7,032 nucleotides of DNA from CAYPLH01 sp964411505 (GTDB taxonomy: Bacteria; Bacillota; Clostridia; CAYPLH01; DUMO01): NCBI GenBank assembly GCA_964411505.1, contig CAYPLH010000107.1:1-7032 (forward strand), given 5' to 3'. The position numbers were made by a program, and so were the translations under genes. Below, piece by piece: positions 6,567-7,032 of this stretch (the first letter of the stretch is position 1; each line of letters opens with the position of its first letter). The notes beneath the pieces were generated by a model, which saw only the letters and a list, made by a program, of their open reading frames with translations, had not been told where the DNA came from and did not search any database.

Positions 6567-7032
6567 TTACTTTTGATGATTCACATATAATTCATTCAGA
6601 AGCCCAACAAACTTATAATAAATAGTTATAACCTGCTCAATCTGGTCATCCGCATTTTTCTTACGTTCCGAAATAGTAATTTTATCAATCAGGGCATTTA
6701 TAATCGGTGCAGTAAGCTCTGTTATACCTCGGTAGTTGCGAATTAGGGAGACAAAATCAACAATGCCTTTATCATTTTTGCCTTTTTCTATGAGTTCATC
6801 TTCGATAACTTTTAATCTTGTATCAATTTGAAACTGTTCCTGTTCATACTTTTTAGACATGGTATTAAAATTTCTATTGGATATACGCTCCATGACTTTA
6901 TCCTCATATAAAGCTGTAAAAATGCTATCAAGTTCTGTAAGCCGCTTTGTAAGCTTACGCTTTTCCTTTTCAAAAGTTTTAAATTCATTTGTACTAATTG
7001 TACTTAATTTTTGTTGCAAAGTTTTGATTGCT
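6567..7032 (-). CDS. Large serine recombinase, C-terminal part (start beyond right edge)
   Basis: The frame is open from the right edge (first full codon at 7031) to the TAA at 6567, giving 154 residues. The TTG at 7019 would be only an internal Leu codon: the frame continues upstream as A-I-K-T, and the sequence resembles the end of a much longer protein. It matches the C-terminal (DUF4368-like) region of TndX/TnpX-type recombinases. A charged coiled-coil stretch contains LYEDKVMERISNRNFNTM and YEQEQ. Then comes the conserved-looking FVSLIRNYRGITELTAPIIN and LIDKITISER, ending in a beta segment (ITIYYKFVGLL). Such enzymes excise and integrate mobile elements using an N-terminal catalytic serine domain, not visible here. 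The stop lies 92 bp upstream of the -35 box of the next promoter, and no stem-loop terminator is visible in between. Whether the recombinase is intact and mobilises the defence genes cannot be told from this window. Confidence 0.85.
   Translation of the reverse strand, partial: AIKTLQQKLSTISTNEFKTFEKEKRKLTKRLTELDSIFTALYEDKVMERISNRNFNTMSKKYEQEQFQIDTRLKVIEDELIEKGKNDKGIVDFVSLIRNYRGITELTAPIINALIDKITISERKKNADDQIEQVITIYYKFVGLLNELYVNHQK

Overview
The window is AT-rich DNA with strong AGGAG-type ribosome binding sites, very short or overlapping gene junctions and frequent ATA/AGA codons. This fits a low-GC Firmicute, most likely of class Clostridia. The recombinase tail at the right edge also points there. 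The genus cannot be named from the sequence alone. Every real gene lies on the minus strand, so the biological reading order runs from position 7032 down to 1.

Layout, in transcription order. (1) 7032-6567: C-terminal end of a large serine recombinase, with its start beyond the right edge; it marks a mobile or formerly mobile segment. (2) 6566-6407: intergenic region with a good sigma-A-type promoter (TTGAAT, 17 bp, extended -10 TGATATAAT) and a perfect 6-5-6 inverted repeat over the predicted transcription start. (3) 6406-6173: small Cro/CI-type HTH regulator. (4) 6173-4257: type III restriction-modification methyltransferase (Mod). (5) 4263-2053: the matching restriction subunit (Res), a compact SF2 helicase with a C-terminal PD-ExK nuclease. 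(6) 2016-436: OLD-family protein with an ABC ATPase and a TOPRIM nuclease, GajA-like. (7) 451 to the left edge: N-terminal 150 residues of a UvrD-like SF1 helicase, cut by the window.

Genes 3 to 7 look like one transcription unit. The junctions are a 1-nt overlap, a 7-nt overlap, a 36-nt gap with a strong ribosome binding site, and a 16-nt overlap. No terminator or convincing internal promoter is visible. The unit therefore joins a complete type III R-M system to a class 2 OLD/UvrD pair, the architecture of Gabija, under one small regulator and next to a site-specific recombinase.

A plausible working model is inference. Mod marks host DNA and Res, together with Mod, cuts unmodified invading DNA. 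The OLD nuclease and helicase then act on the broken or still replicating DNA as a second layer. The HTH protein probably limits expression by binding its own promoter. Each component is a known family; the five-gene combination is the most interesting aspect of the window.
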